Assembly (NCBI GenBank): GCA_017938785.1
Contig: JAGBAU010000321.1
Coordinates: 1 to 20,356, forward strand
Direction of reading: 5' to 3'
Source: Clostridia bacterium
GTDB lineage: Bacteria > Bacillota_A > Clostridia > Christensenellales > Aristaeellaceae
DNA: 20,356 nucleotides
Shown: positions 1 to 8,933 of the stretch, one piece after another
Position numbering within the stretch: position 1 is the first letter of the stretch
Layout: the number at the start of each line of letters is the position of its first letter
Program-made: the position numbers and the translations under genes
The notes under the pieces: generated by a model
What the model was told of the DNA's origin: nothing
Seen by the model: only the letters and a program-made list of their open reading frames with translations
Database searches by the model: none

Positions 1-22
1 CCCATGAAAGGAGTTTACCCAC

Positions 23-3000
23 ATGACCACAGCTCCCGTATAGGAAGTACCACGCGCGGCGCTGACAAACGAGACACTGCCGGATATATCCTATGTCTGC
101 TATCACCGGCACTCCTGTGTCAGCAATATCCTGCTCACCGACAGCGTGGCAACCAATGAGGACTATGCCCGCCGCGCTGTCGCGCTGGGGCACACGGTTC
201 TGTCCTCCTGCGAACACGGAAACCAGGGTATGTACCATCAGTGCGCGTCTCTGGCTGAACAATATGCGCTTCGCTGGCGCTATGTGACCGAAGCATACTT
301 CGTAAAGGATCGGCACGAGAAGGACAACACCAACTGCCACCTCATTCTGGCGGCAAAGACCCGCAAGGGCGTTGGTGACCTGAACTTCATTCTGTCCGAG
401 TCCAATATCTCCGGCTACTACTATCGTCCGCGCATCGATCTGGAGCTTTTGCTTTCTCTGGATCCTAAGGATGTGTTTGTCACTACCGCCTGTATCGCCG
501 GCGTGTTCAAGTATGGTGAAGAAGCGGCTGAACGTCTGATTTTGCGCATGGCAGCGCACTTCCGCGATAGCTTCATGCTGGAAGTACAGTATCACAACAC
601 CGATAGGCAGAAGGAGCTCAACCGTTTCCTCCTGAGGCTTTATCGGGCACATGGCATCCCTCTGATTATGGGAACAGACAGTCATTTCATCTATCCGGAG
701 GACGCCGCCCTTCGCGAACACCGTCTGGAAGCGAATCATATCCGCTACGAGGATGAAGGAGGCTGGTATATGGACTATCCATCCGGCGCCGAGGCCTTCC
801 GACGCTTTCAGGAGCAGGGCGTTCTGTCTGATGCACAGATTCATGAGGCCATTGAAAATACCAACATATTCCTGACCTTTGAAGATGTCATGTTTGACAA
901 AAGCAAGAAGCTGCCGACGATCCATCCGCATCTGACACAGGAACAGCGCAATCAGAAGTATATGGAACTGATTCTGGGCGAGTTTGAACGGAAGACCGCA
1001 GAAATGTGCGAAGCAGAAAAGGCTGTTCGTATGGAAGGATTGAGGTACGAAGCCAACACTGTCACCTCCACCGGTATGAGCGACTATTTCCTTCTGGATC
1101 ATGAAATTGTACGTCGTGCTGTAGAAAACGGCGGCGTCATCACCAAAACCGGCAGAGGAAGCGCCCCCAGCTATTACACCAACTCTCTTTTGGGCTTGTC
1201 TTCCATTGACCGTTTCTCCATTCCGGTTGAAATGTTTCCGGATCGCTTCATTTCCGCTGACCGCATCCTTTCCGGTTCGCTGCCGGACATTGACATGAAC
1301 GTTGCCAACCGTGAAGCCTTTGAGCAGGCGCAGACCGAAGTTCTTGGCGAGTGGCACGCAGCCCCAATGGTCGCATTCGGTACATTGAAACGCTTGTCCG
1401 CATGGAAAATGTACTGCCGCGCTGCAAACATTCCATTTGAAACAGCCAACGAGGTGGGCAATCAGCTGAAGGAATATGAAACTGCCGTCCGATATGCGGA
1501 AGAAGGCGAGGAAATCGAGCTTTCAGATTATATTCCGGAGCAGTTCCGCGATCTGATCGCTGCAAGCGAACAATACATGGGTATGATCGACTCCATTTCG
1601 CCGCATCCCTGTGCCTATCTACTGTGTACAGAGGATATCCGTCGCGAAATCGGCGTCATCCGCATCAACAGCAAGACAGGAAAAAAGCAGCCTGTGTTTG
1701 CTGCCTTCATTGACGGGGTTACCGCCGAGCTATACGGTTATCTCAAAAATGACCTGTTGATGGTGGACGTCGTCCGAACCAATCAGGAAGCATTCAGACG
1801 CATTGGCATGAAACAGCCTGATGTCAGCACTCTTCTGGATATGACGCGCAATGATCGCGACACATGGCGGATGTACGCCGAGGGCCACACCATGGGCCTC
1901 AATCAGGTGGAGCAGGAGAAAACACGCGAAAAGGTCATGCGGTATAAGCCGAAGAATATCACGGAGCTTGCCGCCTTCGTTGCCGCTGTTCGTCCTGCAT
2001 TCAAATCCATGCTGCCCACATTTTTGGATCGGAGGCATTTCGATTATGGAATTCCTGCTTTCGACAAGCTGATCCAGACGAGGGACATGACCTCCAGCTT
2101 CATCCTGTATCAGGAACAGGTCATGAAGGTTCTGCAATACGCAGGCTTCACTGCTCCCGAGTCCTATTCCGCCATCAAAGCCATTGGTAAGAAGCACCCT
2201 GAAAAGGTGATGCCTCTGAAGGAAAGATTCATGGAAGGTTTCTCTGCAAAGACGGACGCACAGTCTGCAGAAAAGGTCTGGAAAATCATAGAAGATGCTA
2301 CCTCGTATGGTTTCAATAGTAGTCATGCTGTCTGTGTGGCACTTGATTCCCTGTATGGAGCATGGCTGAAGGCTCATCACCCGTAGGAGTACTACACAAC
2401 ACTCCTGTCAGGCTATGCCGATAAAGGAGATAAGGATCGCATTGCGCAGGTCAAGGCTGAGATGAAGCGGGCTTTCGGTATCCGGATTGCGCCCTGCAGA
2501 TTCAGGCAGGACAATCGGGATTACTATATCGATCACGACGAAAACACTATTTCCGATGCGTAGACCTCTGTCAAGCACATCAGTCGGCGTGTCGCCAATG
2601 CGCTCTACGATATGCGCGACACATTTTATGTCTGTTTCACCGATCTCCTGTACGATATGGAGATGCACCCGGCGTTTGATTCTCAGGCAATCGAGATTAT
2701 GATTCGCCTCGACTACTTCAGGGAGTTTGGCATGATTGGAAAACTTTAGAAACTCTTCCATGAGTTCAGAAACGGAGAATTCCGCTTCTCCAAGGCCCAT
2801 GTAGCCGCCACCCAGCAGACACGGCTGCATATACTGCGCCGTCTGGAAAGCGAAATGACAGACGAGCCCGTTTCACCTTATGAACAGCTGCGCTTTGAGA
2901 TCGAGCACTGTGGAACGCCACTCACTACCTTTGATGATCTGCGTGATGAATATGCCGTGCTGGAAATAGATGACAGGTACAGCCCCAAACTGCTGTTATA

Positions 3001-3196
3001 CAGTATTGCGACGGGGCACACCGGCATCATGAAGATCAAGAAAGCTCTGTTCCGACAGCAACCTCTGGACCCCGGCACAATCCTGAAGCTTCTTTCATGG
3101 GAGCGCAAGCCGTCCTATCGATTTGTGGACGGTAAGCCCAAGCCTAACCGAAATGTCACGGAACTGTGGATGACTGGATACCAAGTTCTGCAATGA
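23..3196 (+). CDS. dnaE: Phage DNA polymerase III alpha subunit (DnaE-type) with four in-frame TAG codons
   Basis: This is a C-family replicative DNA polymerase of 1057 codons, a little shorter than cellular DnaE. The start is set by AAGGAG at 7-12 ahead of ATG 23. TAG codons lie in frame at 41, 2384, 2561 and 2747 (codons 7, 788, 847, 909), and translation ends at TGA 3194. An N-terminal PHP domain (YHRHSCVSN, near residue 27 on) is followed by the palm motif PDIDMN with Asp422 and Asp424. The third catalytic Asp is probably Asp577 in KNDLL. YQEQVMKVLQYAGF and GFNSSHAVCVALDSLYGAWLKAHHP match the conserved fingers region. The first long open stretch stops at the TAG after LKAHHP, and the frame continues as EYYTTLLSGY, which is normal family sequence. 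The last ~100 residues (YAVLEIDDRYSPKLLLY and on) resemble the C-terminal region of phage and mobile-element DnaE. Under the standard code only a 6-residue peptide would be made. It lies first in the visible operon. Confidence 0.93.
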
Positions 3197-3211
3197 CAGG
3201 TTAAGCCCTGT

Positions 3212-3233
3212 GCGTAGAGTTCACACTCTACGC
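3212..3233 (+). other. Perfect hairpin just upstream of the suppressor tRNA
   Basis: GCGTAGAG (3212-3219), loop TTCACA, then CTCTACGC (3226-3233) gives eight perfect base pairs. It starts 15 bases after the dnaE stop and ends 5 bases before the tRNA. No T-run follows, so it is not a classic intrinsic terminator. It may separate mRNA from tRNA, act as a processing signal, or attenuate transcription. The role is inferred. Confidence 0.6.
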
Positions 3234-3238
3234 TGCAT

Positions 3239-3324
3239 GCTCCCGTGGTGGAATCAGCAGACACGTTGCTCTCTAAAAGCAATGCCTGAAAGGCGTACAG
3301 GTGCAAGTCCTGCCGGGAGCACCA
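3239..3324 (+). tRNA. Amber suppressor tRNA, anticodon CTA, leucine-type class II
   Basis: The cloverleaf folds by eye. Acceptor GCTCCCG (3239-3245) pairs with CGGGAGC (3314-3320), followed by A73 and an encoded CCA (3321-3324). The D arm is GTG/CAC. The anticodon stem TTGCT/AGCAA (3266-3270, 3278-3282) encloses loop CTCTAAA, so the anticodon is CTA (3273-3275), which reads UAG. A 14-base variable arm (T, GCCT-GAA-AGGC, GT) makes it class II. The D arm resembles the neighbouring host tRNA-Leu(CAG), and A14, A15, T48 and A73 match known bacterial leucine identity features. Known tRNA-Gln has a short variable loop, which excludes it here. Oddities: the usual GG of the D loop reads AG, T-loop position 55 is G instead of T, and pair 49-65 is A-C. 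The gene sits inside the operon whose TAG codons it should read. Confidence 0.93.
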
Positions 3325-3497
3325 TTTTTACCACTTACATAATAAACCGTAGAAGGAAGGGATCCCATCGCAACCACTTATACGACGCAATCATCCCTGA
3401 CTTCACGGCAGTTATGTCCGCACATGGCTACACATGGCAGACATTGAAAGCTTCTGCCATTGAGCATCCCGATCAACAAAAGGAAGGAGTAACCAAT

Positions 3498-3812
3498 ATG
3501 CAATTTGCCCCCTAGCGATTCGTACATGTCGGCTTTGGCAACGTCGTCTGTGCCAACCGCATCGAGTCCATTCTCATGCCCCTGTCATCCAATGCAAGAC
3601 GACTGTGTAAGACCGCAAAGGATGAAAAGGTGTATATGGATCTTACGGCAGGCCGCGCCACCAAGGCGTTGATCCTGCTGGAGGATGGCAAGGTGTACGG
3701 CTGCGCGTAGACTCCGCGCACCATCGTCCAGCGCATCCACGAAACAATTATTGAAGGAGAATCCGAAGATGAAGATACTGAACCAGAGTGCGAAAATTCT
3801 GAAGCCGACTGA
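3498..3812 (+). CDS. RemA-like (DUF370) protein with two in-frame TAG codons
   Basis: ATG 3498 follows AAGGAAGGAG (3480-3489). TAG occurs at codon 6 (3513) and codon 71 (3708), and TGA at 3810 ends a 104-residue product. The core RFVHVGFGNVVCANRIESI, then MDLTAGRATKALILLEDGKV, follows the order of Bacillus subtilis RemA (FINIGYGNMV... YGRRTRAVIIMDSDHV...), a DNA-binding activator of biofilm matrix genes. The second TAG aligns with a hydrophobic position of RemA, just before the PETV-like segment (here TPRTIV). About 25 acidic residues follow the core, which RemA lacks. The last 44 bases overlap thyX. Its role in a phage is unknown; binding phage or host promoters is a guess. Confidence 0.78.
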
Positions 3813-4383
3813 CGGCTTACAGGTGCTTCGCGATATCGAATATGCAGGCCGCAACTGCTACCGATCCGAAGGCAAGATCACCGAAGACAGCGCGCCGCGT
3901 TTTGTACGTTCGCTGATCCGCCGTGGCCATCTGTCTCCGCTGGAATTTGCAGATATGACTGTGGAATAGATCACCTCCCGCGACGTCATGGCTGAAATCA
4001 CCCGTCACAGGCTCGCCAGCTTTGCGATCGAGAGTCAGCGTTATGTCAATCTTTCCGGTGACATCGCCTTTATCCGTCCTCTGTTCTACAAGGATGGCGA
4101 TCGGGCAACTGATTTCTGGCTGGAATGTATGAAGGATGCCGAGGAATCGTATCACTTCATGCAGGAGTGCGGCATGCTTCCTGAGGACGCAAGAAAGGTT
4201 CTTCCGAATTCCACAGCTACCCGCATCGTCATGAAAGCCAATCTTAGAGAATGGCGGCACATCCTTGGATTGCGCATGAGCAAAGCTGCCTATCCCGAAA
4301 TGCGCATCCTGATGCGAGAGTAGTTCAAACAGGCCAAAGCAACCATTCCGGTTGTTTTCGACGATATGGAGGTGCCTGAATGA
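3769..4383 (+). CDS. thyX: Flavin-dependent thymidylate synthase ThyX with two in-frame TAG codons
   Basis: ThyX makes dTMP from dUMP using FAD and methylenetetrahydrofolate. ATG 3769 follows GAAGGAGA (3753-3760). TAG codons at 3967 (codon 67) and 4321 (codon 185) are read through, and TGA 4381 ends a 204-residue protein of family size. The ThyX signature RHR-x7-S is present as RHRLASFAIES, followed by QRYVN. The first TAG lies 11 codons before this signature, in a beta strand (DMTVE*ITSRDV) where the family is hydrophobic. The second lies in the last helix before IPVVFDDM (MRE*FKQAK), where relatives carry an aliphatic residue. Under the standard code the first TAG would remove the signature motif. 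It overlaps remA upstream and the glutaredoxin-like gene downstream (ATGA). Confidence 0.93.
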
Positions 4384-4598
4384 AAATCATTCTCTATTCC
4401 AACCGATGTCCCTGCTGTGATGTGTTGAAGACGCGCCTGGATGAGGCGGGTATTGATTACATGATCAATAGCAATACCGAAGATATGCTCATGCAGGGAA
4501 TTACGTACCTGCCGATGCTGTCCGTGGACGGCGAGATGATGAATTACCCGGCTGCCCTTGCATGGCTGAGTGAAAGGATGAACCCCGATGCGAATTGA
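4380..4598 (+). CDS. Glutaredoxin/NrdH-like thiol redox protein
   Basis: This 72-residue protein begins MKIILYSNRCPCCDVLK. It has a CPCC active site at the end of the first strand, and the conserved cis-proline segment of the thioredoxin fold appears as TYLPMLSVDGEMM. It probably reduces disulfides in reductases, and the neighbouring nrdD and thyX suggest a place in dNTP supply. The start overlaps the thyX stop as ATGA. It contains no TAG, so it is among the few phage genes readable in either code. NrdH proteins normally feed class Ib reductases, so the partner of this one is uncertain. Confidence 0.8.
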   Translation: MKIILYSNRCPCCDVLKTRLDEAGIDYMINSNTEDMLMQGITYLPMLSVDGEMMNYPAALAWLSERMNPDAN

Positions 4599-6453
4599 TA
4601 AATACAGAGATCATGCATCCCATTAGGATTTCATTTCCCGCTACGGTAAGGCGATCAATGCCGCAACCGGCAGTGAGGTAGATCCGAATGCGAATGTCGA
4701 AAGAAAGAGCATTGCCACCTTGGAAACGGAGCTGTTCAAGCGCGATGCCATAGCAATCAATCGGCTGGCTATGTATCAGAAGCTCAGTCAGATGTATGGT
4801 GTGGATACTGCCGAGGAATACCTCCGCCAGCTTGAGGAGCATGAGATTTACCGTCACGACGAAACCGGCGTTATCGGAAAACCGTACTGCGCATCTGTTA
4901 CGCTTTATCCGTTCCTGTTCCATGGGAACACCCTGATCGGCGGTACCAGCGAGGCGCCGAAGAATCTTGCTTCATTCACCGGCTCATTCATCAATCTGGT
5001 GTTTGCTCTGGCGTCGCAGTTCTGCGGAGCCATAAGCACTCCTGAGTGGCTGGCATACATGGACTATTTCGTTCGCAGGGAATACGGTAACGATTACTAT
5101 CTTCACGCGGATGAATGTGTAGATGCTTCCAGCCGTAAGCGCACCGTTGACAAGGTAATCACCGATGCCTTTGAACAGGTAGTGTACAGCTTGAACCAGC
5201 CGGCAGCGGCCAGAGGGAATCAGTCTGTCTTCTGGAATATTGCCTACTTTGACAAGCCTTACTTTCATGGCATGTTCGAAAACTTCGTCTTTCCGGACGG
5301 AACGCCTATGCAATGGGAATCCGTGAACTGGCTTCAGAAGCGTTTCATGAAGTGGTTCAACAGGGAACGCCTGCGTAAGCTGCTCACCTTCCCGGTGGAA
5401 ACGGTGAATCTTCTGGATGATGGCAGCGATTACGTCGATCAGGAGTGGAAGGACTTTACCGCCGAAATGTGGGCAGAAGGACACAGCTTCTTTGTGTACA
5501 GATCGGACAGCGTGGACTCGCTGTCATCGTGCTGTAGATAGAGGAACGAATTGCAGGACAACACCTTCTCCTTCACGCTCGGCGCAGGCGGCGTATCCAC
5601 CGGCAGTAAGTGCGTCATGACCATCAACGTCAATCGCCTGGTGCAGAATGCAATCTGGGATCTTGGCCTAGAGGATGTGCGCGAAGCAATGAGTATTCAG
5701 GTTGAGAAGGTTCACAAATACCTGCTGGCGTTCAATGAAATTCTTCACGAACGCAAAGAGGCCGGACTTCTGCCCGTATATGACGCCGGATTTGTCAATC
5801 TGGAAAAGCAGTATCTGACGATTGGCATCAACGGATTCATTGAAGGTGCTGAATCGCTGGGAATCGACATTGATCCCGCAAATGCTGACTACATTGCCTA
5901 TGCGGAAGCAGTTCTCCAGCCCATCTATGAAGCCAACCGAGCTGCCCGAGGCAATGGAATCCTCTGGAATACGGAAATGGTGCCTGCGGAGAATCTTGGC
6001 ATCAAAAACGCCATGTGGGACAAGGCAACAAAGCTGTTTGTTCCCCGCGATTGCTACAACTCCTACTTTTTCCGCGTTGAAGATCCGAAGGTCAACGTAC
6101 TGGACAAGCTGATGCTTCACGGCAAGGCTTTTACCAAGTATCTCGATGGCGGCAGTGCCTGTCACATCAATCTGGACGAGCATCTGACGAAAGAACAGTA
6201 TCTTCTACTTCTGGAAGCAGCAATCAAGACCGGATGCAGCTACTTTACCTTCAATGTTCACAATACCCTGTGCAAAACTTGTGGATATATCAGTAAACAC
6301 CGGCTTGTTGAGTGTCCTGTATGCGATAGCAAGGATCTGGACTACGCTACCCGTGTGATTGGCTACCTGAAGCTCGTTTCCAGCTTCTCGAAGGAGCGTC
6401 AGGAAGAAGAGGAGCGCCGCCATTACAACGATGGATTGGAGGAGTTCAAATGA
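4588..6453 (+). CDS. nrdD: Anaerobic (class III) ribonucleotide reductase NrdD with two in-frame TAG codons
   Basis: This glycyl-radical enzyme reduces ribonucleoside triphosphates to dNTPs without oxygen. ATG 4588 is the chosen start, ahead of TAG at codon 13 (4624); a second TAG is at 5539 (codon 318) and TGA 6451 gives 621 residues. SDSVDSLSSCCR*RNELQDN continues straight into TFSFTLGAGGVSTGSKCVM, so the two open segments are one protein. From memory the family reads CCRLRNE there, which supports leucine. A C-terminal zinc site (CKTCGY and CPVCDS) and the glycyl-radical segment TRVIGYL (Gly592) are intact. There is no ATP-cone domain of normal size at the N terminus. The start overlaps the upstream redox gene, and the stop overlaps the FTR-like gene as ATGA. 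Confidence 0.95.
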
Positions 6454-6644
6454 GAGTCATTCTGAATCCCGATGAGGGCTTCGTCAGGAACCTCAAAAAG
6501 CGCATCAAGGCTAACAATAACTTTTGCCCCTGCAAATAGGAGAAGAAGCCTGAAAACAAGTGCCCCTGTAAGGATTTCCGGGAGCATCAGGATTGTCATT
6601 GCGGCCTGTACATCAAAGTTAAGGATGGCGATGATAAATGCTGA
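6450..6644 (+). CDS. Small ferredoxin-thioredoxin-reductase-like protein with one TAG
   Basis: This 64-residue product starts at ATG 6450, overlapping the nrdD stop. TAG is at codon 30 (6537) and TGA at 6642. Cysteine motifs run CPC (26-28), CPC (38-40), CHC (49-51), then GLYIK. This is the layout of the ferredoxin-thioredoxin reductase catalytic chain, which holds a 4Fe-4S cluster next to a redox disulfide. The spacing between the first two motifs is shorter than in plant FTR. The TAG lies right after the first CPC motif (CPCK*EKKPENKCPC), where relatives known to me read CPCRLEK. It probably supplies electrons or thiol reduction to the anaerobic reductase encoded on either side; that role is inferred. 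Confidence 0.8.
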
Positions 6645-6883
6645 TCTGTGTGGAATGCGGCGCGTTGTTTGAGCAGGCAAAAGTCGTATTTGAGAGGCAT
6701 GGGCTGGACTCTCCGCCATATGAAGAGCTTTGCGTATGTCCTCGCTGTGAAGGAACCAATATCCATCAGGCATGCCGCTGCGATGTATGCGGTGAATGGA
6801 TTACGGGCGGCTATGTTGTCACCGTTGACGGCGACAGAATATGCGATGACTGTTATACCAAACGTGACGTCGAAGACGACTGA
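6638..6883 (+). CDS. Small zinc-ribbon protein
   Basis: This 81-residue protein has four CxxC pairs: CVEC (4-7), CPRC, CDVC and CDDC, with a short acidic tail. That suggests two zinc ribbons. The fold is clear but the partner is not. It starts at ATG 6638, overlapping the end of the FTR-like gene, and stops at TGA 6881, five bases before nrdG. It contains no TAG. Its place between nrdD and nrdG suggests a link to the reductase system, but that is position only. Confidence 0.75.
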   Translation: MLICVECGALFEQAKVVFERHGLDSPPYEELCVCPRCEGTNIHQACRCDVCGEWITGGYVVTVDGDRICDDCYTKRDVEDD

Positions 6884-6887
6884 CCCA

Positions 6888-7364
6888 ATGCTGAAATATG
6901 TGGAGTGTGCAGTCACAATGGCGGAGGCGCCGAGAGAAATCAGCTTAACGCTGACGATTTCCAACTGTATTTTCCGCTGTCATCACTGTCACTCTCCATA
7001 TCTTCGGCAGGATATCGGGAAACTGCTGTAGCGCGACCTTGATGCGCTGATTCGGCGTTACAGCGGACTCATAACATGCGTTTGCCTCATGGGAGAGGGA
7101 CAAAACGTGCCTCAGCTTGAACAGGCATAGAGAATCATCCGGTCGTCCGGTCTTAAAACCTGCTTATATTCAGGCAGCAGGTCTGTTGAACCATTCAGAT
7201 TTCTGCTCCCGTTACTGGATTACATCAAGCTGGGACCATACATGGAAGAACTGGGCGGGTAGGATAGCCCAACCACAAACCAGCGGTTCTACAGAGTTTC
7301 CGCTGGCACACTGATTGATGAAACGTGGATGTTTCACAGAAAGAAGGAAGAATATGACCATTGA
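6888..7364 (+). CDS. nrdG: Anaerobic ribonucleotide reductase activase NrdG with three in-frame TAG codons
   Basis: NrdG is a radical-SAM enzyme that installs the glycyl radical on NrdD. ATG 6888 is used, with a weak ribosome binding site; an internal ATG at 6918 is possible. The cluster motif Cx3Cx2C is Cys27, Cys31, Cys34 in ISNCIFRCHHCHSPYL. TAG codons are at 7029, 7128 and 7260 (codons 48, 81, 125), and TGA 7362 gives 158 residues, the family size. After the third TAG the text reads DSPTTNQRFYRV, the conserved NrdG tail. I recall the family as GGLDSPTTNQRFY, so this is one of the best leucine sites. Its pairing with nrdD in one operon supports the call. The end overlaps the Nudix gene. 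Confidence 0.93.
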
Positions 7365-7998
7365 ACAGTATCGTGAAAAGTACGGAGATGCAGTCGTCAT
7401 GGGCGTAGATCGTTCCATGGTAGCTGATTACTAGAAGGGCGATTTCACCTGCCGCAGAGACGCCATCCTGCTTTACGGCGGCGACGTTATAACGCTCAGA
7501 GATTGGGTACAGCAGCACATGAAGCCCATGCTCCGCTGTGAAGCCGAATGCAATCCCGCATTCAAGCAGATCATTCCGTATGTGCTGATTGAGCACAAGC
7601 CCTCCGGCAGAGTATACATGACCACCAGAATTGGCGGCGACGAACGTCTCATCGGACAGCATAGCATTGGTCTCGGTGGGCATATGGACGAGGGCGAATC
7701 CATCATGGACTGCCTGTACCGTGAACTGGAGGAAGAAGTCGGTCTCGCCAAGGCAGATATTGCAGACATCACCTTCTGCGGATTCATCGCCAAGGAAGGC
7801 AACGAAGTGGACAGCGTTCATCTGGGTATGGTCTACTATGCCTATACCGACCATGAAGACATTTCCTGCCTTGAGGCCGATAAACTCACTGGAGATTGGT
7901 TCACGGTAAGACAGATGGCTGAAGCCCGTAGTAACGGCTATATGGAATCCTGGAGCGCACTCTGCTTTGACAGGCTGCTGGCAAAGGAGGAAGAATAA
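7354..7998 (+). CDS. Nudix hydrolase with one in-frame TAG
   Basis: Starting at ATG 7354, inside the end of nrdG, the frame meets TAG at codon 27 (7432) and then runs open to TAA 7996, giving 214 residues. The Nudix box is intact at residues 109-131: GHMDEGESIMDCLYRELEEEVGL fits Gx5Ex7REUxEExGU. Such enzymes hydrolyse nucleoside diphosphates linked to another group, and here may act on nucleotides or oxidised dNTPs. The substrate cannot be read from the sequence. A shorter standard-code start at ATG 7519 would still keep the Nudix box, so this gene is a less strict test of recoding than nrdD. Residues 1-55 upstream of that ATG look coding (RRDAILLYGGDVITLRDWVQQHM). Confidence 0.85.
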
Positions 7999-8339
7999 TG
8001 GCGATCATTACCGGCGTCCAGCCCGATGCACCTACTGAAACCAACGAAAATGGCGGCAGGCAGTCTAAAACGCCATATGCGTTTCATTTTCTTCCTCCTC
8101 ACGCCGTTTTTGCAGCGGCTGAAGTTGCAAAGTATGGCGCTGAAAAGTATGGCGAAACGCTGATTGACAGGAATTACAAGAAGATTTCCGCCGAGGAACA
8201 TGTCAATCATGCCATCCAGCATCTGTTTGCCTATCTTGCCGGTGACGACAGCGACGATCATCTGAGCCACGCGATTCTCAGAGCAATGTTTGCATTTGAG
8301 GTTGACCATGAAAGAGACAGAACAGACGGTTACGCCTGA
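7998..8339 (+). CDS. DUF5664 family protein (dATP/dGTP diphosphohydrolase-like, N-terminal type)
   Basis: This 113-residue protein has the family pattern GGRQSKTPYAFHFLPPHAV, then KYGAEKYGE, then HVNHAIQHLFAYLAGDDSDDHLSHA. This resembles phage proteins annotated as dATP/dGTP diphosphohydrolase or MazG-like, and HxxH/DDxxxH-type residues could bind metal. The start ATG shares its first base with the TAA of the Nudix gene, so the two are coupled. It contains no TAG and ends at TGA 8337, overlapping the next gene. It likely adjusts the nucleotide pool, but the exact reaction is uncertain. Confidence 0.78.
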   Translation: MAIITGVQPDAPTETNENGGRQSKTPYAFHFLPPHAVFAAAEVAKYGAEKYGETLIDRNYKKISAEEHVNHAIQHLFAYLAGDDSDDHLSHAILRAMFAFEVDHERDRTDGYA

Positions 8340-8856
8340 TCGGTTGCGTATATAGTGCGCTGATCTGTCACTTCGATGCCCCGGATTTGCTGTTTTGCGT
8401 TATGAGGCCGGTAAAGCAACCGTAGACATGCTCTGCCATGTTGACAATCGCACTGCAAAGGCGTCTCACGGCGAACTGCTGAACACGATCTATATTCGCA
8501 TGATGTCAATAGCGTCAGATATCGATGTTTTCGTGCGCGAAAGAGCTTTTTCACGCTTCGCAAGAGAAACTCAGGCGCTTAACAAGGTTGTTGGTATCGC
8601 TGATCTGGTTGCATGGCAGAAAGATCAAGCCGTCTTTTGCGAAATTGCGCCTACAACGGTCAAGAAACTGCTCACAGGCAGCGGAAGATCTGAAAAAGAA
8701 GCAGTCGCAGGAGCTTTGGAGCGTTATTTAGGCTTCCAGATATACAAAACGGATGACGAAAGCGACGCTGCAGCGGTTGGGGTTGCATGGCTCCTGCAGG
8801 AAAAATTGTTGGGAGAAAATCGATGCCGCAATACTGGCGAAGGTGAACAAAAATGA
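8308..8856 (+). CDS. RuvC-like Holliday junction resolvase with one in-frame TAG
   Basis: ATG 8308 lies inside the previous gene's end. TAG is at codon 16 (8353) and TGA at 8854, for 182 residues. The RuvC fold is supported by the first strand RI*CADLSLRCPGFAVL with catalytic Asp19, by Glu78 in FVRERAFSRF, and by Asp149/Asp153 in TDDESDAAAVG. EIAPTTVKKLLTGSG is the conserved segment of the phage RuvC-like group. The TAG sits in the first beta strand, one step before the catalytic Asp, where RuvC proteins read RILGID or RILGLD, so leucine is expected. Starting downstream of the TAG would lose the first catalytic residue. It probably resolves branched phage DNA before packaging. It is the last gene of the operon. 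Confidence 0.9.
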
Positions 8857-8859
8857 GAG

Positions 8860-8911
8860 GTGTTATGTTCCTATCTCTTTTCGGATGGGAACATAACACA
8901 TTTTTCTCTTT
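8860..8911 (+). terminator. Intrinsic terminator after the replication and nucleotide operon
   Basis: GTGTTATGTTCC (8860-8871) pairs perfectly over 12 bases with GGAACATAACAC (8888-8899), followed by ATTTTTCTCTTT. It starts three bases after the RuvC-like stop and closes the operon. Confidence 0.92.
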
Positions 8912-8933
8912 ATATCTCATCCTGTTTCCCGGA

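Noticed and set aside
3239..3324. Pyrrolysine or selenocysteine insertion
   Set aside because: Pyrrolysine tRNA has a short variable loop and needs pyl genes; the tRNA here is a leucine-type class II tRNA. Selenocysteine uses TGA. The TAG sites are generic structural positions in many unrelated proteins.
3239..3324. Standard code 15 (TAG = Gln)
   Set aside because: tRNA-Gln is class I with a short variable loop, and the expected residues at the best-conserved TAG sites are aliphatic. Not excluded by experiment.
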